17,378 nucleotides of DNA, taken from positions 1 through 17,378 of the forward strand of contig JAQBQL010000058.1 in the NCBI GenBank assembly GCA_028287035.1. The letters run 5' to 3'. The stretch comes from Labilithrix sp. (lineage in GTDB: Bacteria; Myxococcota; Polyangia; Polyangiales; Polyangiaceae). Below are positions 7,080-14,408 of this stretch, piece by piece (position 1 is the stretch's first letter; every line of letters starts with the position of its first letter). The position numbers and the translations under genes are program-made. The notes below the pieces were generated by a model, which was given only the letters and a program-made list of their open reading frames with translations, was not told where the DNA came from and made no database searches.

Positions 7080-9008
7080 TCACGCGGGGAGCGTGGGCCG
7101 GCTCGCGCGCATGCGGATCGAGGCCCGGTCATTCGCGACCGGGAGCCACACCCGGAAGATCATGCCGCCGTGGTCGGTGTTGTCGACCTCGATGGTGCCG
7201 CCGTGGATCTCCACGATCGAGCGTGCCAGCTGGAGGCCGAGGCCGAGGCCGCCGTGACGGCGGGCGCTCTCCGCGCTCTTGAAGGCGTCGAAGATCTTCT
7301 CGCGCTCGCCGACCGGCAGGCCCTCGCCGCTCGTCTCGACCTCGACACGGAGGCGCGAGCCGACGTCGGGCAGCGTCGCGCGCACCGGCACGACGCCCTT
7401 GTCGCTGAACCGCGCGGCGGTCATCACGATCGAGGTAAGCGCCTGCACGATGCGGGTGGCATCGACGAAGAGCGTCGGCATGCCGGGCTGTATCTCGCCC
7501 ATGATCTGCACGTCCATGCCGGCCGTGAGGTCGCGCGCCTCGAGCACCGACGACATGACGACGTCGCCCACGTGCGTGGCCTCCGGGGAGACCTCGAGCT
7601 CGCCGGCCTCGACGCGGGCGCTGTCGAGGATGGTGTCGATGAGCATGAGCAGCTCGCGCCCGCGCTGCTCGATGATGGCGAGGCTCTCCTTCTGCGGGTC
7701 GGTGAGCGGGTTACGCCCGACGAGCTCTGCGAACCCGAGCACCGCGTTGAGGGGCGCCTTGAGATCGTGGCTCATCGAGGCGAGCAGGAGGCCGCGCATG
7801 CGCTCGGTGGCCTCGCGGGCGCCGATCGAGCGCTGCTGCGCGCCCGCGAACTCGCGGAAGATGGCTCCGAGCGCGTCGACCGCCTCGAGCAGCGCGTGCA
7901 CGTTCGCGAAGCGTGCCTCGTGGAGGATGATGGTGCCGCGCATCACCTCGGCGACGCCGGCGCGGCGCACCTCGCGCGTGGCGAGCGCGACGTCCGACTC
8001 GAACGCCGCGCCGATGCGGGTGCCCAGGATGGCTGCCAGCGCGACCGCGACGAGCGCCAGCAGGGCGTAGATGCCGGTCACCGGCGAGAGGCGCGGCGCC
8101 CCGAAACGTACCAGCGCGCCTCCGGGACGGGTGGGCACGGTCACCTGCGTCTCGCCCTCGTCGCCGTGGCGTACCGTGAGGTCGTCGCCGTACTGCGGGT
8201 CGAGCTGGACGCGATAGCCGAGGGAGGCCGCGGCCTCGATGGCCTCGGCGCGTCCGAGGAGATCGACCTCGGTCAGCGCCGCCGGTCCGGCGTTGGAGCC
8301 GTGGCTCTCGAGCGGCTCGAACACGGCGCGCGCCATGTCGGTCGCGTCGCCGGCGCGCGCGTCGCGGTCGAAGGTGCGCGCGTGCGCGTCGACGAGCAGC
8401 GACGAGCCGAGGGCGATGAACGCGACGGGCGCGGCGAGGGCCGCGACGAAGCGCCTTCGCACGCGGCCGAGCGCGCCCCGTCCCAGGCGGCGGAGCGCCT
8501 CGTGCGCGGCGATCGGCGGGGCGAGCTCGAGGACCTGCGCGACGGACGCGCGCATCGTGACGTAGGCGGGCAGCGCCGCGGTGCTCACGATCGTGACCAT
8601 CAGGAGCACCACCGTGAGGTCGGTGTACGTATCGAGGGCCTGCGGCCGTAGCTGGGGCGCGAGGGTGGCGAGCGCGAGGACGAGCGGGAACGCGGCGCCC
8701 GCGATGGCGAGCCGGGCCGGCGCCGCGTAGAGCGAGAGGACGTCCTCCGCCTCGATCGCCAGCGAGCCGAGCGCCAACGACCGCAGCACCGGATCGAGGC
8801 GGCGCATGAGGACCAGGGTGAGGCCGGTCGAGAATGCGGCGGTGAACACGCCGATCACGAACACGACGGTGAGCGAGGCCGCGGAGGTCGCCGCGTCGAG
8901 CAGCAGGACGCGCGGGGCGAACGCCGCCGTCAGGAGGAACGTGACGGCATGCACCGCCACCTGGAGGAGGGCGAGGCGCGCCACGAGACGAGCTGCGAGC
9001 CGGTTCAC
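7080..9008 (-). CDS. Multi-pass membrane histidine kinase with degenerate ATP-binding motifs
   Basis: A 642-residue sensor kinase. Hydrophobic segments lie near residues 12-36, 44-68, 98-119, 131-152, 187-206 and 311-330; the stretch 207-310 between the last two is probably extracytoplasmic. HisKA begins near 400, with phospho-acceptor H414 in SMSHDLKAPLNAVLGFAEL. In the HATPase domain the N-box reads LTSIVMTAARFS (524-535), with S526 and T530 where the neighbouring kinase has N414 and N418. The G1 box reads TSGEGL (559-564), with Thr in place of the nucleotide-binding Asp. The G2 box GGLGLGLQLAR (586-596) is intact. Known family rules predict weak or no kinase activity. The GTG at 9008 overlaps the stop of the upstream kinase (GTGA), indicating coupled translation. 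There is no receiver domain and no adjacent response regulator. Confidence 0.9.
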   Translation of the reverse strand: MNRLAARLVARLALLQVAVHAVTFLLTAAFAPRVLLLDAATSAASLTVVFVIGVFTAAFSTGLTLVLMRRLDPVLRSLALGSLAIEAEDVLSLYAAPARLAIAGAAFPLVLALATLAPQLRPQALDTYTDLTVVLLMVTIVSTAALPAYVTMRASVAQVLELAPPIAAHEALRRLGRGALGRVRRRFVAALAAPVAFIALGSSLLVDAHARTFDRDARAGDATDMARAVFEPLESHGSNAGPAALTEVDLLGRAEAIEAAASLGYRVQLDPQYGDDLTVRHGDEGETQVTVPTRPGGALVRFGAPRLSPVTGIYALLALVAVALAAILGTRIGAAFESDVALATREVRRAGVAEVMRGTIILHEARFANVHALLEAVDALGAIFREFAGAQQRSIGAREATERMRGLLLASMSHDLKAPLNAVLGFAELVGRNPLTDPQKESLAIIEQRGRELLMLIDTILDSARVEAGELEVSPEATHVGDVVMSSVLEARDLTAGMDVQIMGEIQPGMPTLFVDATRIVQALTSIVMTAARFSDKGVVPVRATLPDVGSRLRVEVETSGEGLPVGEREKIFDAFKSAESARRHGGLGLGLQLARSIVEIHGGTIEVDNTDHGGMIFRVWLPVANDRASIRMRASRPTLPA

Positions 9009-10600
9009 GAGGGCACCTCGCTGACGCGCGGCGGAGGCCTTATCGAGGGCGCTGCGTCCACGTTGCCGATCGGGAGGAGCACCGTGAAGGTGGCGCCGCG
9101 ACCGACCTCGCTCTCGACCGCGATCGACCCGTGATGGAGCAGCACGAGCCGGCGCGCGATGGCGAGGCCGAGGCCGGTGCCGCGTCGCTTCACGCGCTCG
9201 CTGCGTGCCTGCTTGTACTCCTTGAAGATGACCGCGCGTTCCTGGGCCGAGATGCCGGGACCGGTGTCGCTGACGCTCAGCGAGGCGAACCCGCCTTCCT
9301 GGCGCAGCCGCACCACCACCTCGCCGCGCTGGGTGAACTTGATGGCGTTGTTGACGAGGTTCCCGAGCACCTGGCGGACGCGCCGCCCGTCGACGCGCGC
9401 GAACAGCTGCGGCTCGCCCTCGACGCGCACCGCGACGGGCTTGTCGCCGACGAGCACCGAGGCCTCGCGAACGAGCTCGTGGCTCAGCGCGGTGAGGTCG
9501 ACCCGGCCGCGCGTCAGCTTCAGCTGGTTCGACTCGAGCGCCGAGAACTCGAGGATGTCGTTGATGAGCGCCGCGAGGTGGCCGCCGGATCCGCGGATCT
9601 GCTCGACCTCCTCGCGGGCGGAGGGCGAGAGCGGGCCGTCCACCTCCTCCATCAGGATGTCGGCGAACCCGAGGATGGCGTTGAGCGGGCTGCGGAGCTC
9701 GTGGCTGACCGCGGCGAGGAAGGCGGCACGTTCGCGGTCGGCGGCGCTCGCGCGGGCGAGGTCCTCGCGGTATGCGCGCTCGGCCTTGCCGAAGCGGCCG
9801 ACGAGCTTGTTGAAGGCGGTCGTGAGCAGGCCGACCTCGTCCATCGTGCGCGGGGGGATGAGCTCGCCGGTCGGCTCGGTGCGCACCTGCGCCATGCCGG
9901 CGACGCGCCTCGTGACGAAGTCCACGTCGCGCGTCACGTCGCGGGACACCGCGTAGGCGACGGCGCTCGCCACGCCGAGCAGCATGACCACGAACGCGAG
10001 GAGCGCCTTCACGAGGGCGGGGGCGCCCTGGGCGGCGCGGGGCTCGGCGACCAGCACGATGACGCGCGCCGCGTCGGGGGGAACGCCGACGGGCCGGACG
10101 GAGAAGCGCGCGCGCCCCAGCCTCATGGTGGCGATGCCCTTGCCCTCGGCGAGGATCCTGGCGAGGGCCGCCGGGCTCGGTGAGCCGAACGTCACGTCGT
10201 GGACGATGTGCGCATCGGGCGCCACGACCAGGATCTCGGCGTCGCTTCGTCGCGCCGCGAGCTGCGCGGCCTCGAGCCGGCGCTCCACGGGGAGCTGCGA
10301 GAGGCGCGCCGCGACGGTCGCCGCGAGGAGGTCGGCGCGCGCGGCGGCGTGCTCGTCGCCGGCGCGCGCGAGATGGTCGAGACCGACGAGCCCGATGCCC
10401 AGCGCGACGGCCACGCCGACCACCACGACGACGAGCGGCGCAAGCGGCACGAAGGGCCAGCCGCGCCCGACCCGGCGCGGCGGCGGCGTCTGCGGAGCGA
10501 TCGACTGTGACGCGTCGGGCGATTGCGCGAACGTCGAGCGCGGATGTCCGGACGCGGACATCGTCGATGGGATCACGGGTCGCGGAGGATGGCTGCTCAC
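9005..10600 (-). CDS. Sensor histidine kinase with HAMP region (intact catalytic motifs)
   Basis: A canonical transmembrane histidine kinase, 531 residues from the GTG at 10600, or 518 from the ATG at 10561; neither has a good ribosome site, so the start is uncertain. Membrane segments lie at about 52-74 and 195-217, flanking a roughly 120-residue extracytoplasmic sensor region; a HAMP-like linker follows (219-272). HisKA carries H300 in AAVSHELRSPLNAILGFADI. The HATPase domain is complete: N-box LGNLVNNAIKFT (412-423, N418), G1 DTGPGIS (445-451) and G2 RRGTGLGLAIARRL (472-485). It should therefore autophosphorylate. It is encoded first in a pair, its TGA overlapping the GTG of the degenerate kinase by 4 nt. 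The partner response regulator is not in the window. The signal sensed cannot be told. Confidence 0.93.
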   Translation of the reverse strand: MSSHPPRPVIPSTMSASGHPRSTFAQSPDASQSIAPQTPPPRRVGRGWPFVPLAPLVVVVVGVAVALGIGLVGLDHLARAGDEHAAARADLLAATVAARLSQLPVERRLEAAQLAARRSDAEILVVAPDAHIVHDVTFGSPSPAALARILAEGKGIATMRLGRARFSVRPVGVPPDAARVIVLVAEPRAAQGAPALVKALLAFVVMLLGVASAVAYAVSRDVTRDVDFVTRRVAGMAQVRTEPTGELIPPRTMDEVGLLTTAFNKLVGRFGKAERAYREDLARASAADRERAAFLAAVSHELRSPLNAILGFADILMEEVDGPLSPSAREEVEQIRGSGGHLAALINDILEFSALESNQLKLTRGRVDLTALSHELVREASVLVGDKPVAVRVEGEPQLFARVDGRRVRQVLGNLVNNAIKFTQRGEVVVRLRQEGGFASLSVSDTGPGISAQERAVIFKEYKQARSERVKRRGTGLGLAIARRLVLLHHGSIAVESEVGRGATFTVLLPIGNVDAAPSIRPPPRVSEVPS

Positions 10601-10720
10601 GGCGTGGACCAGGGGCGAGTGGCTCGCGAATCACTCTACGAGCCCGACGCGATGCGGCGGTCGAATTTGGAGATCCACACTTGTCGGGCCCGCCGTTAGG
10701 GCGCAAAAGGGTCAGAGGTC
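10601..10720. promoter_or_regulatory. Divergent intergenic region upstream of the kinase pair
   Basis: 120 nt separate the kinase operon (minus) from the plus-strand hypothetical gene, so promoters for both are expected here. Visible are TTGTCG at 10681-10686, a loose -35 for the plus gene with no good -10 partner, and AGAGG at 10714-10718 as a ribosome site for the plus gene. No operator can be identified with confidence. Confidence 0.35.
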
Positions 10721-11308
10721 ATGATGGGGCTGCTGGGGCGAAAGAAGGGCGACGCGCGAACGTCACGCGGTAGCCGCGTGGGACGCGGAGTCGTCACGGC
10801 GGTCGCGAATGACCTGTCGCAGGATGCGTCGGTGTCTGCCGCGCTCTCGCTTTCCCCGGTCCCCGTGGTCGCTCCGTTGACGGCGCTTGCTGCCAGCGCG
10901 TCGGGCGCATCGGGCGCGTCGGGCGCGTCAAGCGCGCCTGGGCCGATGTCGGAGCCCGCGGGTAGCGAGGTCCGCGCGCGGACGAGCCCGCGCGACACGC
11001 ACGAGGGCCGTGAGACGGACTCGGACGTGTTCCTCGTGCGCCGCAAGTCGCGCGAGCTGCCGGCGCTCTCTCCCGAGCTGCTGGCCGCGGCCGCGCAGGA
11101 CGCGGCGGTGAGCGTGACCCTCTTCGTGTACGGCTGGGAGAACGTCCAGCCCGGTCCTCTGTCGTGGGTGTTCCCGAGCCTTCGCGCAGCGCTGAGCGCC
11201 GTGAAGGCGATGCGAAATGCGATTGGCTGGGCGATCGTCTCGGGCCAGGAGTCCACGATCGACGCCGCCCGCGCCAAGGGCGCCATCCTGATCGAGCAGT
11301 CCTCGTAG
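10721..11308 (+). CDS. Hypothetical protein with Ala-Ser-Gly repeat linker and small C-terminal domain
   Basis: A 195-residue protein not assigned to any family. The basic N-terminus (GLLGRKKGDARTSRGSRVGRG) is followed by a low-complexity Ala/Ser/Gly/Pro stretch (about 40-100) containing ASG repeats at 60-71. A more ordered C-terminal part (about 115-195) includes VSVTLFVYGWENVQPGP and a helix, FPSLRAALSAVKAMRNAIGW. No signal peptide or membrane segment is seen. Two adjacent ATGs (10721 and 10724) are possible; AGAGG at 10714-10718 is spaced better for the second, giving 194 residues. It is divergent from the kinase pair and ends 12 nt before a G+C hairpin and 41 nt before the repeat ladder. 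The codon-position G+C pattern and a clear domain-like end support a real gene. Confidence 0.75.
   Translation: MMGLLGRKKGDARTSRGSRVGRGVVTAVANDLSQDASVSAALSLSPVPVVAPLTALAASASGASGASGASSAPGPMSEPAGSEVRARTSPRDTHEGRETDSDVFLVRRKSRELPALSPELLAAAAQDAAVSVTLFVYGWENVQPGPLSWVFPSLRAALSAVKAMRNAIGWAIVSGQESTIDAARAKGAILIEQSS
10898..10933 (+). repeat. Four 9-nt tandem units inside the hypothetical gene
   Basis: Four copies of GCGTCGGGC-type units (variants GCATCGGGC and GCGTCAAGC) encode an Ala-Ser-Gly run in the linker of the 195-residue protein. In-frame units of nine can gain or lose copies without breaking the gene, so the linker length may vary between strains. Confidence 0.7.
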
Positions 11309-11319
11309 GTCTCGTGCAG

Positions 11320-11335
11320 GCGGGCCGCGGCCCGC
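11320..11335. terminator. G+C palindrome after the hypothetical gene, possible hairpin
   Basis: GCGGGCCGCGGCCCGC is a perfect 16-nt palindrome 11 nt after the stop at 11308. It could form a 6-bp stem with a CGCG loop. No T-run follows, so it is not a classical intrinsic terminator. It may pause polymerase or protect the 3' end. Confidence 0.3.
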
Positions 11336-11349
11336 GGCTTCGACCCGCA

Positions 11350-11540
11350 AAAGTCGTTCGGATCCCTCACGACCCGCGCGCCGCGCGCCGTGTCTCGACC
11401 GGCTAAACTCGTTCGGATCCCTCACGACGCGCGCGTGTCGAGCGCCGTGTCTCGACCGCCGAAACTCGTTCGGATCCCTCACGACCCGCGCGCAGAGCGC
11501 CGTGTCTCGACCGCCGAAACTCGTTCGGATCCCTCACGAC
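11350..11540 (+). repeat. Tandem array A: four forward copies of a GTTCGGATCCCT core, period 55-57
   Basis: The 20-nt unit TCGTTCGGATCCCTCACGAC occurs at 11354-11373, 11409-11428, 11466-11485 and 11521-11540, unchanged in all four copies. Linkers of 35, 37 and 35 nt are related to each other and end in a shared segment, CGCCGTGTCTCGACCG, before A-rich bases (AAAG or AAAC). Because the linkers are conserved, this is a tandem repeat and not a CRISPR array. It is non-coding: all frames are shadow-like, and the 57-nt step is in phase but the 55-nt steps are not multiples of three. Confidence 0.93.
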
Positions 11541-11584
11541 CCGAGCCTCGTCCTGGCGAGCGGCGGCCGGTCGCCGAGTCCGTC

Positions 11585-11770
11585 AGGGATCCGAACGACT
11601 TTCCACGCCGCGGCATCCCCGGGGTCTGCGCGGATAGGCAAGGGATCCGAACGATTTTCCACGCCGCGGCACCCCCGGGGTCTGCGCGGACAGGCAGGGA
11701 TCCGAACGATTTTCCACGCCGCGGCATCCCCGGGGTCTGCGCGGATAGGCAGGGATCCGAACGACTTTCC
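11585..11770 (-). repeat. Tandem array B: four reverse copies of the same core, period 55-56
   Basis: The 20-nt unit AGGGATCCGAACGAYTTTCC occurs at 11585-11604, 11641-11660, 11696-11715 and 11751-11770. Linkers of 36, 35 and 35 nt are nearly identical (ACGCCGCGGCATCCCCGGGG, then TCTGCGCGGATAGGC) and differ from those of array A. The reverse complement of the unit shares 14 invariant nt (TCGTTCGGATCCCT) with every unit of array A. The array ends 22 nt before the stop of the DUF2452 gene. Confidence 0.93.
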
Positions 11771-11792
11771 GCGCCGCCGCGCCGCGAGGCGG

Positions 11793-12305
11793 TCAGCGCG
11801 GGAGGAACAGCGGGGCGGCGGGCGGGGACGGGTCCGGGATGTCGAGGCGCGTGAAGGACATGTCGGCCTCGAGGCGGTAGGTGCCCTCGAACGTCTGCGG
11901 CTGCGGACGCAGCCACTCCTCGGGCGCCATCAGCGAGAACCAGAGCACCCCGTCGTCGTCACGGCGATAGAGGTGGTAGACGCCGCCGGCGCGCTTCTCG
12001 AAACGGCAGCGGGCGCGATGAAGCTCGGCGTCGCGCTGCGCACGCTCGAGCATCGTCCGCGCCTGCTCCTGCAGATGGCGGATCTGATCGGCGATGACCC
12101 CGAGCTTGCCGCCCGTGACCGTCGCGAGCATCGCGTCCGCCTTCTGGATCTCGTGGGCCGCGTCGACGAGGCTGAACGACGGCGCCATGCGGCTCAGCGC
12201 ATAGGGCGCCGCCCGCGCCGGCCCCTGGTAGCGCCCCTCGTCGGGGAGCCGCGGGGCATGCGCGAGCGGGATCGGCTTCTCGTCGTCGTCGCCGCTGCTG
12301 CTCAC
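11793..12305 (-). CDS. DUF2452 (C1orf50-like) family protein
   Basis: A 170-residue protein of the DUF2452 family, which includes human C1orf50; function not established. Family landmarks are VDAAHEIQKADAML (47-60), GKLGVIADQIRHLQEQAR (66-83), the acidic/basic stretch RDAELHRARCRFEK (91-104), VYHLYRR (109-115), LWFSLMAPEEW (121-131) and YRLEADMSF (143-151). The region 47-100 should be helical; 105-155 should form beta strands. The N-terminal 40 and C-terminal 15 residues are low-complexity. No signal peptide or membrane segment is seen. The GTG at 12305 overlaps the thiolase stop by 4 nt (GTGA), so it is the last gene of the hydratase-thiolase operon and translationally coupled to it. A role in acyl-CoA metabolism is suggested only by this context. 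Confidence 0.88.
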   Translation of the reverse strand: MSSSGDDDEKPIPLAHAPRLPDEGRYQGPARAAPYALSRMAPSFSLVDAAHEIQKADAMLATVTGGKLGVIADQIRHLQEQARTMLERAQRDAELHRARCRFEKRAGGVYHLYRRDDDGVLWFSLMAPEEWLRPQPQTFEGTYRLEADMSFTRLDIPDPSPPAAPLFLPR

Positions 12306-13498
12306 ATGCGCTCGAGGACGACGGCGATTCCCTGACCGCCGCCGATGCAGGCGCTGCCGACCGCATAACGGCCGTTCGTGCGCGCGAGCTCGTACACGAG
12401 GTGCGTCGTGATGCGGGCGCCGCTCGCGCCGAGCGGATGACCGAGCGCGATGGCGCCGCCGTTGGTGTTCGTCTTGTCACGCGGGAGCCCGAGCTCCTTC
12501 TCGACGGCGAGGTACTGGGGCGCGAACGCCTCGTTCACCTCGAACGCGTCGATGTCCGAGATCTTGAGCTCCGCGCGCGCGAGCGCGAGCTGGATCGCCG
12601 GCGAAGGACCGATGCCCATGAGCGTGGGCTCGACGCCTGCCGTGCCCCACTGAACGACGCGCGCGAGCGGCTTCAGGCCCTTGGCCTTCGCGTACTCCTC
12701 GGTGGTCAGCACGAGGCACGCGGCCCCGTCGCAGATGCCCGACGCGTTGCCGGCGGTGACCGTGCCGCCTTCCTTCTTGAAGACGGTCGGCAGCTTGGCG
12801 AGCGTCTCGAGCGTCGTCTGCGGGCGCGGGTGCTCGTCGGTCGCGAACTCGACGACGCCCTTCTTGCCCTTGACCTCGACGGGGACGATCTCGTCCTTGA
12901 AGTAGCCCTTCTCGTTCGCGGCCGCCCAGCGCTGCTGGCTCTGGAGCGCGTACGCGTCGCAATCCGCGCGCGAGATGCCGTACTTCGCCGCGAGGTTCTC
13001 GGCCGTCATCCCCATCGGGGTGTTCGACATGCTGTCGGTGAGGGCGCTCCACAGCGAGTCCTCGACCTGGGGCGCACGACCGAAGGCCCAGCCCTCGCGG
13101 CCACCGCGGAGGACGTGGGGAGCCTGCGTCATGTTCTCCGTGCCGCCGACGAGCACCGCATCGGCCTCGCCGAGCAGGAGGAGCTGCGCGCCCTGGATGA
13201 CCGCCTCGAAGCCGGAGCCGCACAGGCGGTTCACGGTGACCGCGGGGGTCGCGATCGGGACGCCCGCCTTGAGGCCCACGTGACGCGCGCAGTAGATCGC
13301 GTCGGCGCTCGTCTGCTGGACGTTGCCGATGATGACGTGGCCGATGTCCTCGGGCTTGATGCCGGCCTGCGCGATCGCGCCCTTCGCGGCGTGGACGGCG
13401 AGGTCCGTCGCGGTGACCGCCTTCAGCGTGCCACCCAGCGTTCCGAATGCCGTGCGCTTTGCACCGACGATGACGATCGACTTACCGAGCTTGGCCAT
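12302..13498 (-). CDS. Thiolase (3-ketoacyl-CoA thiolase / acetyl-CoA acetyltransferase), ACAA2-like
   Basis: Cytoplasmic thiolase, cleaving 3-ketoacyl-CoA with CoA or condensing two acetyl-CoA. It has 398 residues, full length. The acyl-accepting cysteine is C93 (VNRLCGSGFEA); H354 (GGAIALGHPLGASG) and C384 (GSACIGGGQG) complete the catalytic set. From recalled sequence it most resembles the mitochondrial ACAA2 type, sharing DAIYxARHVGL, LEDSLWxxLTD, MTAENL, YALQSQQRW, DEHxRPQTTLE and NEAFAPQYLAVE. This suggests medium/long-chain 3-ketoacyl-CoA thiolysis more than PhaA-type synthesis, though this cannot be decided by eye. The ATG at 13498 has AGGAG 6 nt upstream (13505-13509, complement), a good site. 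It lies 57 nt after the MaoC hydratase and is joined by GTGA to the DUF2452 gene. Confidence 0.96.
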   Translation of the reverse strand: MAKLGKSIVIVGAKRTAFGTLGGTLKAVTATDLAVHAAKGAIAQAGIKPEDIGHVIIGNVQQTSADAIYCARHVGLKAGVPIATPAVTVNRLCGSGFEAVIQGAQLLLLGEADAVLVGGTENMTQAPHVLRGGREGWAFGRAPQVEDSLWSALTDSMSNTPMGMTAENLAAKYGISRADCDAYALQSQQRWAAANEKGYFKDEIVPVEVKGKKGVVEFATDEHPRPQTTLETLAKLPTVFKKEGGTVTAGNASGICDGAACLVLTTEEYAKAKGLKPLARVVQWGTAGVEPTLMGIGPSPAIQLALARAELKISDIDAFEVNEAFAPQYLAVEKELGLPRDKTNTNGGAIALGHPLGASGARITTHLVYELARTNGRYAVGSACIGGGQGIAVVLERM

Positions 13499-13555
13499 TG
13501 GATTCTCCTACCTTTTGGGCGAGGAACCCTAGTGCCGAAGGGCCCGCGGCGCCAG

Positions 13556-14401
13556 TCACTCTGCGTAGCTCACCCACGCGCTCGAGAGCACGACCTCGCT
13601 CCGCTCCTTCACGCTCGTCTGGAGCGCGAGCTTGCCAGGGGCGACCTTCCAGCACTCGGTCACGAACGTATCGCCCGGCCACACGGGCTTGCTGAACTTG
13701 CCCTCGATGCCCGTGATCCGGGTCGCGTCGCCGCCGATCGCGCGTGCGGCGTGCCGCACCATGTACCCGTAGGTGCAGAGCCCGTGGAGGATGGGGCCCT
13801 GCTCGAAACCGACCTTCGCCGCGAAGGCCGGGTCGGCATGCAGCGGGTTGAGGTCGCCCGAGAGCCGGTAGAGCAGCGCCTGCTCCGGGCTCGTCGCCTC
13901 CTCGTACGTGAAGTCCGCGGGCTGGCCCTTCGGGATCTCGGCGACCTTCTCCTCGCGCGGCGGGGTCTCGCCCCCGAAGCCGCCCTCGCCGCGCCACACG
14001 ATCTGCGAGCTTGCGTCGAAGAGCCGCGCGCCGCTCGCGTCCTTGCCCTCGGTGTCGACGATGACGACCGCGAAGCGGCGGAGATCGTAGATGCCCCGGA
14101 TCTTCGCGGTGACCGTGAGCGTGTCCTCCTTGCGGAGCTTCGCGGCGAGACGGACCCGCTGCGCGCCGTGGACGATCATGCCGAGGTCGCCGCCGAGGTC
14201 CTTCAGCCGGTTCAGCATGGGCTCGAACAGCGGCACCACGGCGAAGCTCGGGATGACGCTCGGGCCGCGCCCCTCGTAGAGGTAGTCGAGCTCCTCCTTC
14301 TTCGCGCCGATGCCGAGGGCGTAGAGGATGACGTCCTTCTCGGTGTACCGGAACGTCGAGGGGCTGCTCTCTTTGCCGACTAGCGATTGGTCGAGGGCCA
14401 T
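13556..14401 (-). CDS. MaoC-type enoyl-CoA hydratase 2 (double hotdog)
   Basis: A 281-residue protein with the tandem hotdog layout of eukaryotic peroxisomal hydratase 2 (HSD17B4/MFE2 hydratase domain), which adds water to trans-2-enoyl-CoA to give (R)-3-hydroxyacyl-CoA. The N-terminal hotdog (about 1-140) lacks catalytic residues but begins with the conserved YTEKDVILYALGIGA (19-33). The C-terminal hotdog carries the hydratase motif YRLSGDLNPLHADPAFAA (178-195), with catalytic D183 and H188, plus GFEQGPILHGLCTYG (198-212). It is first in the operon with the thiolase, and the pair covers hydration and thiolysis; the intervening dehydrogenase is not in the window. The ATG at 14401 has no good Shine-Dalgarno, and a possible promoter lies so close that the message may be leaderless. 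Confidence 0.95.
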   Translation of the reverse strand: MALDQSLVGKESSPSTFRYTEKDVILYALGIGAKKEELDYLYEGRGPSVIPSFAVVPLFEPMLNRLKDLGGDLGMIVHGAQRVRLAAKLRKEDTLTVTAKIRGIYDLRRFAVVIVDTEGKDASGARLFDASSQIVWRGEGGFGGETPPREEKVAEIPKGQPADFTYEEATSPEQALLYRLSGDLNPLHADPAFAAKVGFEQGPILHGLCTYGYMVRHAARAIGGDATRITGIEGKFSKPVWPGDTFVTECWKVAPGKLALQTSVKERSEVVLSSAWVSYAE

Positions 14402-14408
14402 GGCCCCC

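Larger units (their letters stand above)
11309..11792. other. Convergent intergenic region holding a mirror-symmetric repeat ladder
   Basis: This 484-nt region has no credible gene. It lies between two genes that end towards each other (stops at 11308 and 11793). It holds the palindrome at 11320-11335, array A, a 44-nt centre and array B. Pairing copy A1 with B4, A2 with B3, A3 with B2 and A4 with B1 gives midpoints of 11562, 11562, 11563 and 11562.5, so the eight cores are symmetric about one axis to within a base. The outermost pair matches over 18 nt (AAAGTCGTTCGGATCCCT). A transcript from either strand could fold into a four-rung hairpin with 35-nt internal loops. The function is unknown. 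Confidence 0.9.

Noticed and set aside
9009..10706. A single 1208-residue protein covering both kinases
   Set aside because: Upstream of 9008 this frame runs out of phase with the clear histidine kinase and reads as Arg/Pro/Ala-rich nonsense. The real second gene starts at the GTG at 9008.
11350..11770. CRISPR array
   Set aside because: The segments between cores are conserved copies of each other, orientation reverses halfway, and no cas gene is present. CRISPR spacers would be unique.
11354..11770. Remnants of tRNA 3' ends or attachment sites
   Set aside because: GTTCGGATCCC recalls the T-loop consensus, but the conserved A is replaced by G and the flanking bases do not pair as a T-stem; no integrase is nearby.
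11390..11854. Protein-coding frames through the repeat arrays (RDPNDF-type peptides)
   Set aside because: Repeat steps of 55 and 56 nt shift the frame each time, and no domain or ribosome site is seen, so the frames are chance openings.
12401..14383. 660-codon plus-strand open frame opposite thiolase and hydratase
   Set aside because: Antisense shadow of two well-supported genes in G+C-rich DNA, rich in Arg, Ala and Glu, with no domain.
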